DNA of 15,613 nt from Methylovirgula sp. (GTDB lineage: Bacteria > Pseudomonadota > Alphaproteobacteria > Rhizobiales > Beijerinckiaceae), in NCBI GenBank assembly GCA_030038595.1, contig JASHSW010000220.1, positions 1 to 15,613 on the forward strand, in the 5' to 3' direction. A program made the position numbers and the translations under genes. Positions 7,343 through 15,249 of this stretch are shown here, piece by piece (within the stretch, counting starts at the first letter, position 1; each line of letters begins with the position of its first letter). The notes under the pieces are model-generated. The model searched no databases. It saw only the letters and a program-made list of their open reading frames with translations, and was not told the DNA's origin.

Positions 7343-7894
7343 ATGCTTGTCATGATCGAGCTGCTGCGCCAGACGCGCACCGTTGCGCATTGCTTATCCG
7401 TTCCCTTAGGCCACGGCGATCGGGGCGCATTTCCTACGGTCGGACGCCGGCCTATACGCGAGGCGCCGAAGTTTCACGGCAGCTGGCCTGTGGCGCCGCA
7501 TCCCTTCGCCTGCAGGCCCGGCAACGCGGCGCTGAAGAGCCTTGCCGGCAGCCCGCTGGCGGCACGCTTTCATGCCTGGCATGGCGCCTCCGGACGGCGC
7601 TACGTCTGTTCGGTGTACCCGCTCGATCCGGCCGCGCCCGATGCGGGCTTGCCGGAGTTCGCGCAGGCCGTGGTGATCGCGGTCGCACGCACAGCCAACG
7701 GCCGGCGTCACCTTGTTTCCATCGGCCCGTCCGATTCCAGGGAGGATTCCCGCGCGCGGGAATGCTTTGTTCTCGAAGCCCTGGCGGCCGGTGCCGGCGA
7801 ATGGCATGTGCACCTCTTGGCAGGCGAAGCCACGCGAAGACGCGCGGCGCTTGCCGACATTGCGGCGCCAAACCGCTGCGGCAAGCGCGCCTAG
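7343..7894 (+). CDS. Conserved alphaproteobacterial protein of unknown function
   Basis: This frame of 183 residues looks coding from about residue 44 onward: a FHGSW...APHPF segment, then SPLAARFHAWHGASGRRYVC (71-89), a strand-rich middle, and EWHVHLLAG (153-161) near the end. The pattern resembles short uncharacterised proteins seen near this locus type in other Hyphomicrobiales, but I cannot name a domain or function. No signal peptide or membrane segment is visible. The start is uncertain: ATG 7343 and ATG 7352 are available, neither has a good ribosome binding site, and the first 40 residues look unconserved, so a later non-ATG start is possible. A weak promoter-like pair (TTGACC 7290-7295, 17 nt, GATTTT 7313-7318) overlaps the acyltransferase stop. 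It converges on the gamma-glutamylcyclotransferase gene with a 49-bp gap. Confidence 0.6.
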   Translation: MLVMIELLRQTRTVAHCLSVPLGHGDRGAFPTVGRRPIREAPKFHGSWPVAPHPFACRPGNAALKSLAGSPLAARFHAWHGASGRRYVCSVYPLDPAAPDAGLPEFAQAVVIAVARTANGRRHLVSIGPSDSREDSRARECFVLEALAAGAGEWHVHLLAGEATRRRAALADIAAPNRCGKRA

Positions 7895-7902
7895 AAAATC
7901 AT

Positions 7903-7936
7903 CGCCCGCAATGGGTCTGGCATGCCCGCTCGGGCG
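7903..7936. terminator. Possible hairpin between convergent genes
   Basis: CGCCCG (7903-7908) can pair with CGGGCG (7931-7936). A tighter alternative is GCCCG-CT-CGGGC (7924-7935). It lies in the 49-bp gap between two convergent stop codons, where a bidirectional terminator would be useful, but no T-run follows on either strand. Confidence 0.25.
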
Positions 7937-7943
7937 CAGGCCC

Positions 7944-8453
7944 TCAAAGCCGCGCCGCGAGCCAGTCGAGCGTCGCGTCGACGATGCCTAGTTCGGCGAG
8001 GTGCGCTTGCGTGTTGCGCACGTAATCGGGATTGGCGCCCGATACGCCTTGGCCTTGCAGCACCAGTCGTTCGAGTTCGCCTCTGTCGAGTCGACCGGCA
8101 TATTGAAAGTGCTTGCGATCGACGGCATAGGACAGGGCCGCGACGCTGCGGCCGTCATCGAGCCGGGTGCGCAAATATAATTCCCTGTAGACAAGCGTCA
8201 CCTGTTCGCGGCCGCGCAGATAGGCGATCGTCGCGGCTGCCTCGGCTTCGGATACGCGAAACGCGATACCCTTGCATGAGCCGCCGCGATCAAGGCCGAG
8301 GACGAGGCCGGGCCTTTCCGGCGTGCCGCGATGTACGTGCGAATAGACGCAGAGGGCGCGGTGATAGCCGCGTACCATCGCGATTCTGCGCTCGGCGTAG
8401 GAAAATCCTGGCCGCCACATCAACGAGCCGTAGCCGAAGATCCAAAGATCCAT
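7944..8453 (-). CDS. ChaC-like gamma-glutamylcyclotransferase
   Basis: This 169-residue protein is of the ChaC/GCG type, which splits a gamma-glutamyl group from glutathione (or related gamma-glutamyl compounds) as 5-oxoproline. The N-terminus carries the substrate-loop motif YGSLMW (8-13). A GSCKGIAF segment (58-65) follows. E83 in RGREQV is the likely catalytic glutamate, and the C-terminal segment SGANPDYVRNT...HLAELG (138-156) is typical of ChaC proteins. The frame is open far upstream across the opposite-strand DUF2125 gene, but the family begins exactly at MDLWIFGYGS, so ATG 8453 is chosen. No Shine-Dalgarno sequence precedes it; instead a -10-like TATACT ends 10 nt before the ATG, suggesting a leaderless transcript. 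It is divergent from the DUF2125 gene (gap 117 bp). Confidence 0.87.
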   Translation of the reverse strand: MDLWIFGYGSLMWRPGFSYAERRIAMVRGYHRALCVYSHVHRGTPERPGLVLGLDRGGSCKGIAFRVSEAEAAATIAYLRGREQVTLVYRELYLRTRLDDGRSVAALSYAVDRKHFQYAGRLDRGELERLVLQGQGVSGANPDYVRNTQAHLAELGIVDATLDWLAARL

Positions 8454-8463
8454 CGTTGTTTGT

Positions 8464-8469
8464 AGTATA
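8464..8469 (-). promoter_or_regulatory. Candidate -10 box for the gamma-glutamylcyclotransferase gene
   Basis: TATACT on the minus strand ends 10 nt before ATG 8453. A start of transcription 6-7 nt downstream would leave a 5' leader of only a few bases. No good -35 hexamer is visible at 16-18 nt, so this is tentative. Confidence 0.35.
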
Positions 8470-8570
8470 TCGGACGACGTGAAGGCCGATCGGGCAACTG
8501 GCGCCGCTGAATTTGGCCACGATCTTAGGTTCTGTCCAGCGCGGCGGGCAGGGCGGGAGTGGAGATCGGA

Positions 8571-9602
8571 ATGGCGGCTGCCGGAAAGCGCAATTGGCTG
8601 GCCTGGGCGCTCTTGGGTTTCGTTGCCTTTTTTGCGCTCGCTTGGACGGTGATTTGGAACCTCGCCGCGGGGCAGAGCGAGAAGACCGTCGAAGCATGGA
8701 TTGCGCGCGAAAAGAGTTTCGGGCGGATCTGGTTTTGTCCCGAGCGCACGATCGGGGGCTTCCCGTTTGCCATCGAGATGGAATGCACCAAGCCGCGCTT
8801 CGACGGGATCATTTTCGGGCGGCACTTCACGGGGGGCCTGGGCGGTTTTCGTGCGACGGCGGTGGTTTTCCATCCAACCGTGGTAACGGCGCGGCTCGGC
8901 GCGCCGTTCGCCGTCTCCGCCGCGGATGAGAACGCGTATCTCGATCTCTCCTGGAACGATCTTCGACTCGTGCTCGACGGACTGCCGCAGAAGATTTGGC
9001 ACGTAAGGATCCATGCCGAGAAGCTCGCCTGGCGCGGCACGACCCAAGAACTCGGTCCGTTGGCCGGCAATGCCGAGCGCCTTGCGGCGCAGGCGGCCAA
9101 CCGCGCCGACGACCGGGCCTATGATTTCAAAGTCACCGTCGGCGCGGCGCGACTGCCCGACGTCGATCGCCTGCTCGGCGCGGATCTGCCCGCCGACATC
9201 ACCGCGCGAGGTACGGTGACCCAGGCGGGATTCGATCCGGAATTGACGCTGCCGCAGAACATGGATAACTGGCGCGCCGCCGGCGGCCGCGTCGATTTCA
9301 CCGAGCTCGACCTGACACACGGGCCGACCAAGTTCATCGCGCACGGTTCGCTCGGCATCGACGCGCTGCATCGCATCGAAGGCAGGCTCGATACGGAGAG
9401 TTACGGCCTTGCGCCTTTGTTGATCCGGCTCGGCGTCAATCCGACGCTGGTTTCCGCCGGGGCGCTTTTGAGTGGCCTGCTGAGCGGAACGTCCTCGAAC
9501 CACGCGGATCCCGACGCTTTGATCCTGCCGATCGGTTTCGAGGACGGGTATTTGTCGATCGGTCCGGCGCAAACCTCGATCCGCCTGCCGCCGCTATATT
9601 AG
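8571..9602 (+). CDS. DUF2125 family membrane-anchored protein
   Basis: This 343-residue protein matches the alphaproteobacterial DUF2125 family in length and layout. It has a single N-terminal hydrophobic helix (about residues 9-30) with a basic start, followed by a large periplasmic domain rich in beta strands. Two cysteines, C56 and C72, flank a GGFPF motif typical of the family and may form a disulfide in the periplasm. The C-terminus ends in a strand-rich segment with a PIGFEDGYLSIGP motif. The function is unknown; an envelope role is inferred only from topology. GGAG 6 nt before ATG 8571 decides the start over the GTG four codons earlier. It converges on the prephenate dehydrogenase gene with a 10-bp gap, a neighbourhood common in this order. 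Confidence 0.85.
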   Translation: MAAAGKRNWLAWALLGFVAFFALAWTVIWNLAAGQSEKTVEAWIAREKSFGRIWFCPERTIGGFPFAIEMECTKPRFDGIIFGRHFTGGLGGFRATAVVFHPTVVTARLGAPFAVSAADENAYLDLSWNDLRLVLDGLPQKIWHVRIHAEKLAWRGTTQELGPLAGNAERLAAQAANRADDRAYDFKVTVGAARLPDVDRLLGADLPADITARGTVTQAGFDPELTLPQNMDNWRAAGGRVDFTELDLTHGPTKFIAHGSLGIDALHRIEGRLDTESYGLAPLLIRLGVNPTLVSAGALLSGLLSGTSSNHADPDALILPIGFEDGYLSIGPAQTSIRLPPLY

Positions 9603-9612
9603 GTTCCGCCGG

Positions 9613-10572
9613 CTAGGAGCGATCTTGCTCCTCGCCCGTCCGCCGGCCGAAATCCGGCGCCGCGGTTTCCTGGCCTTCGGCGATGATGCCGCGCCGGATC
9701 GCCCGGGTGCGGGTGAAGAGGTCGAAGAGGCCTTGCGCGTCGCCGTTGCGGATCATCCGCTGTAGCGCGGTCAAGTCCTCGGAGAAGCGGCCGAGCATCT
9801 CCAGCACCGCCTCTTTGTTGTTCAGGAACACGTCGCGCCACATCGTCGGGTCGGAGGCGGCGATGCGCGTAAAGTCGCGAAACCCGCCGGCCGAGAACTT
9901 GATGACCTCGGATCGCGTCACCGTTTCGAGGTCGGCGGCGGTGCCGACGATGTTGTAGGCGATGAGATGCGGCACGTGGCTCGTGATCGCCAGCACGAGA
10001 TCGTGATGCGCCGCGCTCATGATCTCGACGTTGGCGCCGGCGGCGGTCCAGAATTCGGACAGTCGCGCCACGGCTTTCGGATCGGCGCCGTCGGGCGGCG
10101 TCAGAATGCACCAACGGTTGCAAAAGAGCGTGGCGAAGCCGGCCTCTGGTCCCGATTGCTCGGTGCCGGCGACGGGATGGGCCGGCAGGGCGTGCACGCC
10201 GGCCGGCAGATATTTCGCGAATGCCGCGGCGACCGCGCTTTTCACGGAGCCAACGTCCGAGACGATGGCGCCCTTGCGCAGATGCGGCGCGATCTCTTCC
10301 GCAACAGCGCCGATCGCGCCGACCGGGACGCAGAGGATGACGAGATCGGCGCCGTCCACCGCCGCGGCCGCGGATTTCGCAATGCTGTCGGCAAGGCCAA
10401 GCTCGGCGGCGCGTTTGCGCACCTCTTCCGAAGAATCGGCCGCAACGATATGGCCCACAAGCCGCTTGCGCTTTGCGACGCGGGCAATGGAGGCGCCGAT
10501 GAGCCCAAGGCCGATCAGGGCGAGGCGCTCGAAGAGGGGCGCGGCGAGCGGCGCCCCGAGACCGTCAGCCAC
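9613..10572 (-). CDS. tyrC: Prephenate/arogenate dehydrogenase (cyclohexadienyl dehydrogenase)
   Basis: This 319-residue monofunctional TyrA-family enzyme performs the oxidative decarboxylation of prephenate (or arogenate) toward tyrosine. The Rossmann motif GLGLIG (21-26) is followed by an acidic D46 at the end of strand 2, favouring NAD+. The catalytic histidine H132 lies in [10 protein letters not shown]. An FRDFTR segment in the second half is also typical. There is no chorismate mutase or ACT domain; the mutase is encoded two genes upstream. The start is GTG 10572, which overlaps the last codons of the aminotransferase gene by 8 bases, suggesting translational coupling. It is the last gene of the operon mutase-aminotransferase-dehydrogenase. 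Preference for prephenate over arogenate cannot be read from sequence. Confidence 0.92.
   Translation of the reverse strand: MADGLGAPLAAPLFERLALIGLGLIGASIARVAKRKRLVGHIVAADSSEEVRKRAAELGLADSIAKSAAAAVDGADLVILCVPVGAIGAVAEEIAPHLRKGAIVSDVGSVKSAVAAAFAKYLPAGVHALPAHPVAGTEQSGPEAGFATLFCNRWCILTPPDGADPKAVARLSEFWTAAGANVEIMSAAHHDLVLAITSHVPHLIAYNIVGTAADLETVTRSEVIKFSAGGFRDFTRIAASDPTMWRDVFLNNKEAVLEMLGRFSEDLTALQRMIRNGDAQGLFDLFTRTRAIRRGIIAEGQETAAPDFGRRTGEEQDRS
9615..9632. terminator. Hairpin at the junction of convergent genes
   Basis: A perfect 6-bp stem AGGAGC / GCTCCT with a 6-nt loop lies where the DUF2125 and prephenate dehydrogenase genes converge with only 10 bp between stop codons. It overlaps the end of the dehydrogenase gene. 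It lacks a T-run on both strands, so its role in termination is tentative. Confidence 0.35.
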
Positions 10573-11677
10573 GCGCCACGCCTTTCTTGAATTCGGCGAG
10601 CGTGGCGATCACCAGGCGGTTCGCCTCTTCGGTGCCGACCGTCACCCGCAGACAGCGCGGAAGGCCGTAGGAGTCGACCGCCCGCAAGATCAGTCCGCGG
10701 CTCGTCAGAAAGGCGTCGGCGGCGCGCGCTTCGGCGGGATCGGCGAAATGCAGCAGCAGAAAATTCGCCACGCTCGGTGTGACGCCGATGCCGAGGCTGC
10801 CGATTTCGTGCGCCAGCCGGGGCAGCCAAGCCTCGTTATGAGCAATCGACATCGTCGTGTGCGCGACATCGGCGAGCGCCGCGATGCCGGCGCGCATGGC
10901 CGGCGTGCTGACGTTGAACGGCCCGCGCAGGCGGTCGATGGCATCGCAGATCGGCGCCGGCGCGGTGAGCCAGCCGAGGCGCAGCGCCGCGAGACCATAG
11001 ATCTTCGAGAAGGTGCGGGTCATCACCACGTTCGGATTGGTTTTCACGAGTTCCAGTCCGGACGAATAATCGCGGCGCGTCACGTATTCGGCGTAGGCGG
11101 CATCGAGCACCAGCAGCGCGTGGCGCGGCAGCGCCGCCGCGAGCCGTTGGATCTCCGCGGCGTTGAGATAGGTGCCGGTCGGATTGTTGGGATTGGCGAG
11201 AAAGACGGCCTTCGTCCGCGCCGTGACTTTGGCGAGGATCGCATCGACGTTCGCGGTCAAGTCCCTTTCCTCGGCGATGACCGGAGTTCCGCCGGCAGCG
11301 AGCGTGGCAATCCGATAAATTGCAAACCCGTGGCGCGTATGGACGGCTTCGTCGCCGGGTCCGATGAATGCGTAGGCGAGCAGGAAGATAAGTTCGTCGG
11401 ATCCTGCGCCGCAGACGATCTGGGCAGGATCGAGCCCATGGCGCGTACCGATCGCCTCGCGCAGCGCCCGCACCGAACCGTCGGGATAGATCGAAAGTCC
11501 GTCGGCGCAGTCACGAAATGCCTGTTTCGCCGCCGGCGAAGGGCCGAACGGCGTTTCGTTTGAGGAAAGCTTGAAAACCTTACCGGTTTCCGCTCCGCGC
11601 TTGCCGGGAACGTAGGGCTCGATGGCGAGCACGCCGGGACGCGGCTGCGGCCGACCGGCCGATTCGGAAGAACTCAT
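10565..11677 (-). CDS. hisC: Histidinol-phosphate / aromatic aminotransferase
   Basis: This 370-residue class I/II PLP aminotransferase is of the HisC family. Landmarks: the substrate-contact segment [13 protein letters not shown] (36-48), NPNNPTG (162-168), D192 in LDAAYAEY, the Schiff-base lysine K225 in [15 protein letters not shown] and R233 for the PLP phosphate. HisC converts imidazole-acetol phosphate to histidinol phosphate. Because it sits between chorismate mutase and prephenate dehydrogenase genes, it may serve, wholly or partly, as the aromatic aminotransferase for phenylalanine and tyrosine; the two roles cannot be separated from sequence. The frame is open 23 codons further upstream, but GGAGG 8 nt before ATG 11677 and the family start favour this one. 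The mutase stop is 22 bp upstream and the next gene overlaps by 8 bases, so all three form one operon. Confidence 0.92.
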   Translation of the reverse strand: MSSSESAGRPQPRPGVLAIEPYVPGKRGAETGKVFKLSSNETPFGPSPAAKQAFRDCADGLSIYPDGSVRALREAIGTRHGLDPAQIVCGAGSDELIFLLAYAFIGPGDEAVHTRHGFAIYRIATLAAGGTPVIAEERDLTANVDAILAKVTARTKAVFLANPNNPTGTYLNAAEIQRLAAALPRHALLVLDAAYAEYVTRRDYSSGLELVKTNPNVVMTRTFSKIYGLAALRLGWLTAPAPICDAIDRLRGPFNVSTPAMRAGIAALADVAHTTMSIAHNEAWLPRLAHEIGSLGIGVTPSVANFLLLHFADPAEARAADAFLTSRGLILRAVDSYGLPRCLRVTVGTEEANRLVIATLAEFKKGVARG

Positions 11678-11699
11678 GATCGTAGCCTCCGCGCCCGCA

Positions 11700-12539
11700 T
11701 CATGCGCCCGCTCCGCTTTGCGGTTTGGCTCCCTGGGAGAAATCAAAGCGCGCCGCGTGACTGCCGATCTCTGTCAGGCATACGCCTCCGGGCAATCCAG
11801 AGAGATCGAGCGTGCCGGGGGCCGAGACGAGCAGCGAACGTCCGGATTTGCCGATGACCTCGGCGCCAAGCCGCGAAATCGCGGCGAGCGCGGGATCGCT
11901 CTCCGGCTCGAGCTCGGCGGAGTACAGCACGATGTCGCGCGCGGCGCCGTCGCTCAACGGCTTGGCGATGACGAAGAGCGGCATGCCGGCGGGATGATCG
12001 CGTCGTTCGACGAATGGCAGCCGGGCGATGATCTTCGGCGCGTCCGCCCCGGCAAGCCGCTTCCACCAGGCTCCGGCCGTGCGGCCGGCTTCTACGGGGA
12101 CGAGGCCGAGGTCCCCCGCCGAAGCGGCGACCGCATCGATGACGCTGTCCGCCCCCGCATGCGGGACGAAGGGCACCGTGAAGCCGAAGTGAAATCGGCA
12201 GCAGTCACGCATCGGGCCGTCGCCGCCCGAAGCGTCGCCATGCACGCTGTAGGAGGCCTGCACGAAGGTGAAGGTCGAGATGATGATCCGCCAGATGCTC
12301 TCGACCGTATCGAGCGGCAGGATGCCTTTATGGGCGGAGACGAGACGGCGCATCATGTCGGCTTCGCGCCCCGGCCGGAACGCGGAGCCCGCGCCGGCGC
12401 GGGCCTTGACTGCGATGAGACGGTCGATGATCTCGCCGCGCTCCATGAGGATCTCATGCATGCGCGCATCGATGCGATCGATCTCGGCGCGGAGATCGGC
12501 CAGCGTTTCTGAGGTAGGTCGGTCGAGCATGATCGCCAT
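11700..12539 (-). CDS. Chorismate mutase (AroQ type) with degenerate prephenate-dehydratase-like C-terminal region
   Basis: The N-terminal 95 residues form an AroQ chorismate mutase domain, which converts chorismate to prephenate. Expected active-site residues are present: R17 (LRAEIDRID), R34, K45 and the R58-E59 pair. Residues 115-279 carry a second region. [16 protein letters not shown] (135-150) resembles part of the prephenate dehydratase fold (the segment usually ending in GVVPIENS), but no TRF catalytic motif is visible, so dehydratase activity is not expected. A regulatory role for this region is an inference. The start is ATG 12539 with GGGA nearby; ATG 12530 is an alternative. It is the first gene of the aromatic amino acid operon with hisC and the prephenate dehydrogenase, and is divergent from metX. 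A -10-like TAAGAT lies in the 237-bp gap, without a good -35. Confidence 0.85.
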   Translation of the reverse strand: MAIMLDRPTSETLADLRAEIDRIDARMHEILMERGEIIDRLIAVKARAGAGSAFRPGREADMMRRLVSAHKGILPLDTVESIWRIIISTFTFVQASYSVHGDASGGDGPMRDCCRFHFGFTVPFVPHAGADSVIDAVAASAGDLGLVPVEAGRTAGAWWKRLAGADAPKIIARLPFVERRDHPAGMPLFVIAKPLSDGAARDIVLYSAELEPESDPALAAISRLGAEVIGKSGRSLLVSAPGTLDLSGLPGGVCLTEIGSHAARFDFSQGAKPQSGAGA

Positions 12540-12693
12540 GAAATCCCGGGTGCTTTCTTCTCTTAGAGCGAATTTCGCCGGACCGAAAACCCCATCTGCC
12601 GGACGAACCGCGCATGGTGAACTGCGCCGATCTTACCCTGTGACCGCCCCGCCTCAGAAGAGCGCGATGCCGGGACGGAACGGAACGCGGCGC

Positions 12694-12722
12694 TTGACAC
12701 TGTGTTCTCCCCACTTCTACAT
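12694..12722 (+). promoter_or_regulatory. Housekeeping (sigma70-type) promoter of metX-metW
   Basis: A perfect -35 TTGACA (12694-12699) is followed, after 17 nt, by CTACAT (12717-12722), close to the alphaproteobacterial -10 pattern CTATAT. Transcription would start near 12729, about 48 nt before the metX start codon. This is the clearest promoter in the window. Confidence 0.7.
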
Positions 12723-12723
12723 A

Positions 12724-12761
12724 CCGGACGCCTCGTTCGCCATAGCGAACGCGGCGCCCGG
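12724..12761 (+). promoter_or_regulatory. Long leader hairpin / palindrome between metX promoter and ribosome binding site
   Basis: An inverted repeat fills the space between the -10 box and the Shine-Dalgarno sequence: CCGG (12724-12727), CGCC (12729-12732) and CGTTCGC (12734-12740), loop CATA, then GCGAACG (12745-12751), GGCG (12753-12756) and CCGG (12758-12761). Only two single mismatches interrupt 15 pairs. AAGGAG starts at the next base (12762). It could act as an operator for a repressor overlapping the transcription start, or as an RNA hairpin affecting translation. The conserved bases of a SAM-II riboswitch were not found. Confidence 0.6.
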
Positions 12762-12776
12762 AAGGAGCGCGACGAC

Positions 12777-13955
12777 GTGACGATTGTTCCGAAGCAACGA
12801 GCGCTGGGCCAGGTCGAGGCCGATACGCCGCATAGTCTCGTCGTCCGTTTTGACAGCGACCGGCCGCTCAAAATGGACGCCGGATGCGCCTTCGCGCCGC
12901 TCTCCGTCGCCTATCAAACCTATGGTGCGCTCAACGCCGCGAAATCCAACGCGATCTTGATCTGTCACGCGCTGACCGGCGACCAGCACGTGGCCAACAC
13001 GCATCCGGTCACCGGCAAGCCCGGCTGGTGGCAGACGATGGTCGGGCCTGGCAAGCCGATCGACACGGACCGCTATTTCGTCATCGCAGCCAACGTCGTC
13101 GGCGGCTGTATGGGCACGACGGGGCCGGCATCGACGGATCCGGCGACCGGGCGCGCCTACGGTCTCGATCTGCCACTGGTGACGATCCGCGACATGGTGC
13201 GCGCCCAGGCCATGCTGCTGGATCATCTCGGCATCGAGACGCTGTTCAGCGTCATCGGCGGCTCGATGGGCGGCATGCAAGTGCTGCAATGGGCGGCGAG
13301 CTATCCGGAGCGAGTATTCTCCGCCATGCCGATTGCCGCAGCGGCCAAACATTCCTCGCAGAACATCGCCTTCCATGAAGTCGGGCGGCAAGCCATCATG
13401 GCCGATCCGGAATGGCGCAACGGCCGCTATCTCGACGAGGGTACGAACCCGAACAAAGGCCTGGCGGTAGCCCGCATGGCGGCGCATATCACTTATCTCT
13501 CCGAGAAGGCGCTGCAGCGCAAGTTCGGACGCAATTACCAGGACCGCGCGGCGCCGACCTTTTCGTTCGACGCCGATTTCCAGATCGAGAATTATCTGCG
13601 CTACCAGGGCGCGAGCTTCGTCGATCGATTCGACGCCAATTCCTATCTCTATGTCACGCGCGCCTGCGACTATTTTGATCTCGCCGGCGATTACGGCGGC
13701 TCGCTCGCCGCCGCCTTTAAGGGAACGAAGACGCGGTTCTGCGTCGTCTCGTTCACCTCGGACTGGCTTTATCCGACTTCCGACTCGCGCGCCATCGTGC
13801 ACGCGCTGAACGCGGCGGCCGCTTCGGTCTCCTTCGTCGAGATCCAGACGGACCGCGGCCATGACGCATTCCTGCTCGAAGTTCCGGAGTTCTTTGCGAC
13901 GACGCGCGGCTTTCTCGACGCGGCGGCGCGCGCCCGCGGCATAGCGGAGCACTGA
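12777..13955 (+). CDS. metX: Homoserine O-acyltransferase (MetX)
   Basis: This 392-residue alpha/beta-hydrolase-fold enzyme of methionine biosynthesis acylates homoserine (acetyl-CoA or succinyl-CoA) before sulfur incorporation. The family segments HALTGDQH (64-71) and [12 protein letters not shown] (106-117) are present. The catalytic serine is S163 in GGSMGGMQ; the catalytic aspartate and histidine lie in FTSDWLYP and GHDAF near the C-terminus. The acyl donor (acetyl versus succinyl) cannot be assigned safely, because many proteobacterial MetX proteins use succinyl-CoA. The start is GTG 12777, chosen because AAGGAG lies 9 nt upstream and the earlier part of the frame overlaps the promoter and leader hairpin. 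The metW gene follows after one base, so the two are co-transcribed and probably translationally coupled. Confidence 0.94.
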   Translation: MTIVPKQRALGQVEADTPHSLVVRFDSDRPLKMDAGCAFAPLSVAYQTYGALNAAKSNAILICHALTGDQHVANTHPVTGKPGWWQTMVGPGKPIDTDRYFVIAANVVGGCMGTTGPASTDPATGRAYGLDLPLVTIRDMVRAQAMLLDHLGIETLFSVIGGSMGGMQVLQWAASYPERVFSAMPIAAAAKHSSQNIAFHEVGRQAIMADPEWRNGRYLDEGTNPNKGLAVARMAAHITYLSEKALQRKFGRNYQDRAAPTFSFDADFQIENYLRYQGASFVDRFDANSYLYVTRACDYFDLAGDYGGSLAAAFKGTKTRFCVVSFTSDWLYPTSDSRAIVHALNAAAASVSFVEIQTDRGHDAFLLEVPEFFATTRGFLDAAARARGIAEH

Positions 13956-13956
13956 A

Positions 13957-14604
13957 TTGGCGGAGCGAGGCGAAGCGCGCCGGGCGGCGCTGTCGCGCAG
14001 CGCGCGTGTCGATCTTCTTGTCGTCGCCGATATGGTCGAGCCCAACAGCCGCGTGCTCGACGTCGGCTGTGGCGACGGTACGCTGCTCACGCTGCTCGCC
14101 GAGGAACGCGGCGTCGATGCGCGCGGGGTCGAACTTTCGCAGCAGGGCGTCAATGATTGCGTCGCCAAGGGCCTGTCGGTCGTACAGGGCGACGCCGATA
14201 CGGATCTTGCCGATTATCCAGACGACGCCTTCGACTACGTGATCCTGTCGCAGACGCTGCAGGCCACGCGCCAGCCGCGCAAAGTCCTCGAGCACATGTT
14301 GCGGATCGGAAGACGGGCGATCGTCTCCTTTCCGAACTTCGGTCATTGGCGGGTCCGCGTTCAGGCGGCGCTGCTCGGGCGCATGCCGGTGACCGACTGT
14401 CTGGCCGCACCGTGGTACGAGACGCCGAACATCCACCTCTGCACCATCCGCGATTTCGTCGCACTGGCGCACGAGATCGGCGCCAAGACCGAGCACAGCA
14501 TCGCGCTCGATCGCTACGGGAGGCCAATGCCGATCAACGCACCGTGGCGGGTCTGGAATTTGTTCGGCGACCAGGCCGTGTTTTGCCTGTCGCGAAAGGG
14601 GTAA
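13957..14604 (+). CDS. metW: Methionine biosynthesis protein MetW
   Basis: This 215-residue class I SAM-dependent methyltransferase-fold protein has motif I VLDVGCGDGTLL (33-44), the acidic VELSQQGV segment, FDYVILSQTLQ (91-101) and the family-typical FPNFGHWRVR...GRMPVTD...PWYETPNIH region. MetW is known from other proteobacteria (for example Pseudomonas) to be needed together with MetX for the homoserine acylation step; it is not known to methylate a defined substrate. The start is TTG 13957, one base after the metX stop, with GGAG 7 nt upstream inside metX, so translational coupling is likely. The C-terminus converges on the pyrophosphatase gene with a 49-bp gap. Confidence 0.93.
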   Translation: MAERGEARRAALSRSARVDLLVVADMVEPNSRVLDVGCGDGTLLTLLAEERGVDARGVELSQQGVNDCVAKGLSVVQGDADTDLADYPDDAFDYVILSQTLQATRQPRKVLEHMLRIGRRAIVSFPNFGHWRVRVQAALLGRMPVTDCLAAPWYETPNIHLCTIRDFVALAHEIGAKTEHSIALDRYGRPMPINAPWRVWNLFGDQAVFCLSRKG

Positions 14605-14653
14605 AGACACCTCTCTCCGCCAAGCGCCGCAAGAAGAAAAGGCAGGTTCCCGC

Positions 14654-15193
14654 TCACCCCTTGCCGGGCACCTTGGCGCGCTCGATGGCCGCGCGGACGA
14701 ACTTACGAGCCTCTTCGGCGTCGCCCCAGCGCAGGATCTTTACCCATTTGCCGGGTTCGAGATCTTTGTAATGGGCGAAGAAATGCTCGATCTGCTGCAC
14801 GGCGATCGGCGGCAAATCGGTATAGTTATGGACCGTCTCGTAACGCTGCGTCAGTTTCGGCGAGGGCACTGCGAGGATCTTTTCGTCGACACCGTGCTCA
14901 TCCTGCATCAGCAGCACGCCAATGACGCGACAGTTCATCACCGCGCCGGGAACGATTGCCCGCTGGTTGGCGACGATCACGTCGCAAGGATCTCCGTCTT
15001 GCGAAAGCGTATGCGGGACGAAGCCGTAATTGCCGGGATAGCGCATCGACGTATAGAGAAACCGATCGACCACCAGAACGCCGGCCTTCTTGTCCATCTC
15101 GTATTTGATCGGCTCGCCGCCGATCGGCACTTCGATGACGACATTCACGTCGTCTGGCGGATTCTCGCCGATCGCAATCGCATCGACCTGCAT
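14654..15193 (-). CDS. ppa: Inorganic pyrophosphatase (family I, soluble)
   Basis: This 179-residue cytoplasmic enzyme hydrolyses pyrophosphate to two phosphates and so pulls biosynthetic reactions forward; the E. coli enzyme has 175 residues. The signature is DGDPCD (66-71), with three metal-binding aspartates D66, D68 and D71 (Cys replaces the common Leu, as in other alphaproteobacteria). Further active-site residues are E21, K30, R44, the YPGNYGF segment (52-58), D98, D103, K105 and Y142-K143. The frame is open 20 codons upstream, but GGAG 6 nt before ATG 15193 and the family length fix this start. It lies 56 bp downstream of the GNAT gene on the same strand. Downstream of the stop, the minus strand shows an imperfect GGCA/TGCC hairpin followed by a pyrimidine run (14631-14640) that could be a weak terminator. 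Confidence 0.95.
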   Translation of the reverse strand: MQVDAIAIGENPPDDVNVVIEVPIGGEPIKYEMDKKAGVLVVDRFLYTSMRYPGNYGFVPHTLSQDGDPCDVIVANQRAIVPGAVMNCRVIGVLLMQDEHGVDEKILAVPSPKLTQRYETVHNYTDLPPIAVQQIEHFFAHYKDLEPGKWVKILRWGDAEEARKFVRAAIERAKVPGKG

Positions 15194-15249
15194 GTCATGC
15201 TCCAGCTCTATTTGGATGAATCGCGCTCTCGCCGAAAAAGTTCCGGCCT

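Noticed and set aside
7944..9572. A 542-codon minus-strand open frame covering the gamma-glutamylcyclotransferase and the antisense of the DUF2125 gene
   Set aside because: Only the last 169 codons match a known family, which begins exactly at MDLWIFGYGS. The rest is a GC-driven shadow of the well-supported DUF2125 gene.
12563..12595. Short minus-strand frame (10 codons) upstream of chorismate mutase as a leader peptide for attenuation
   Set aside because: Contains a single Phe, no ribosome binding site and no following terminator/antiterminator structure.
12600..12776. SAM-II riboswitch upstream of metX
   Set aside because: A GGTGAACTG-like piece near 12615 recalls the start of the motif, but the conserved downstream parts (the GCUUGCAGCC and UUAAA-type segments) are absent and it lies upstream of the apparent promoter.
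12717..14168. A 483-codon minus-strand open frame antisense to metX and metW
   Set aside because: Arg-rich shadow translation of two clear methionine genes; no motif, no ribosome binding site.
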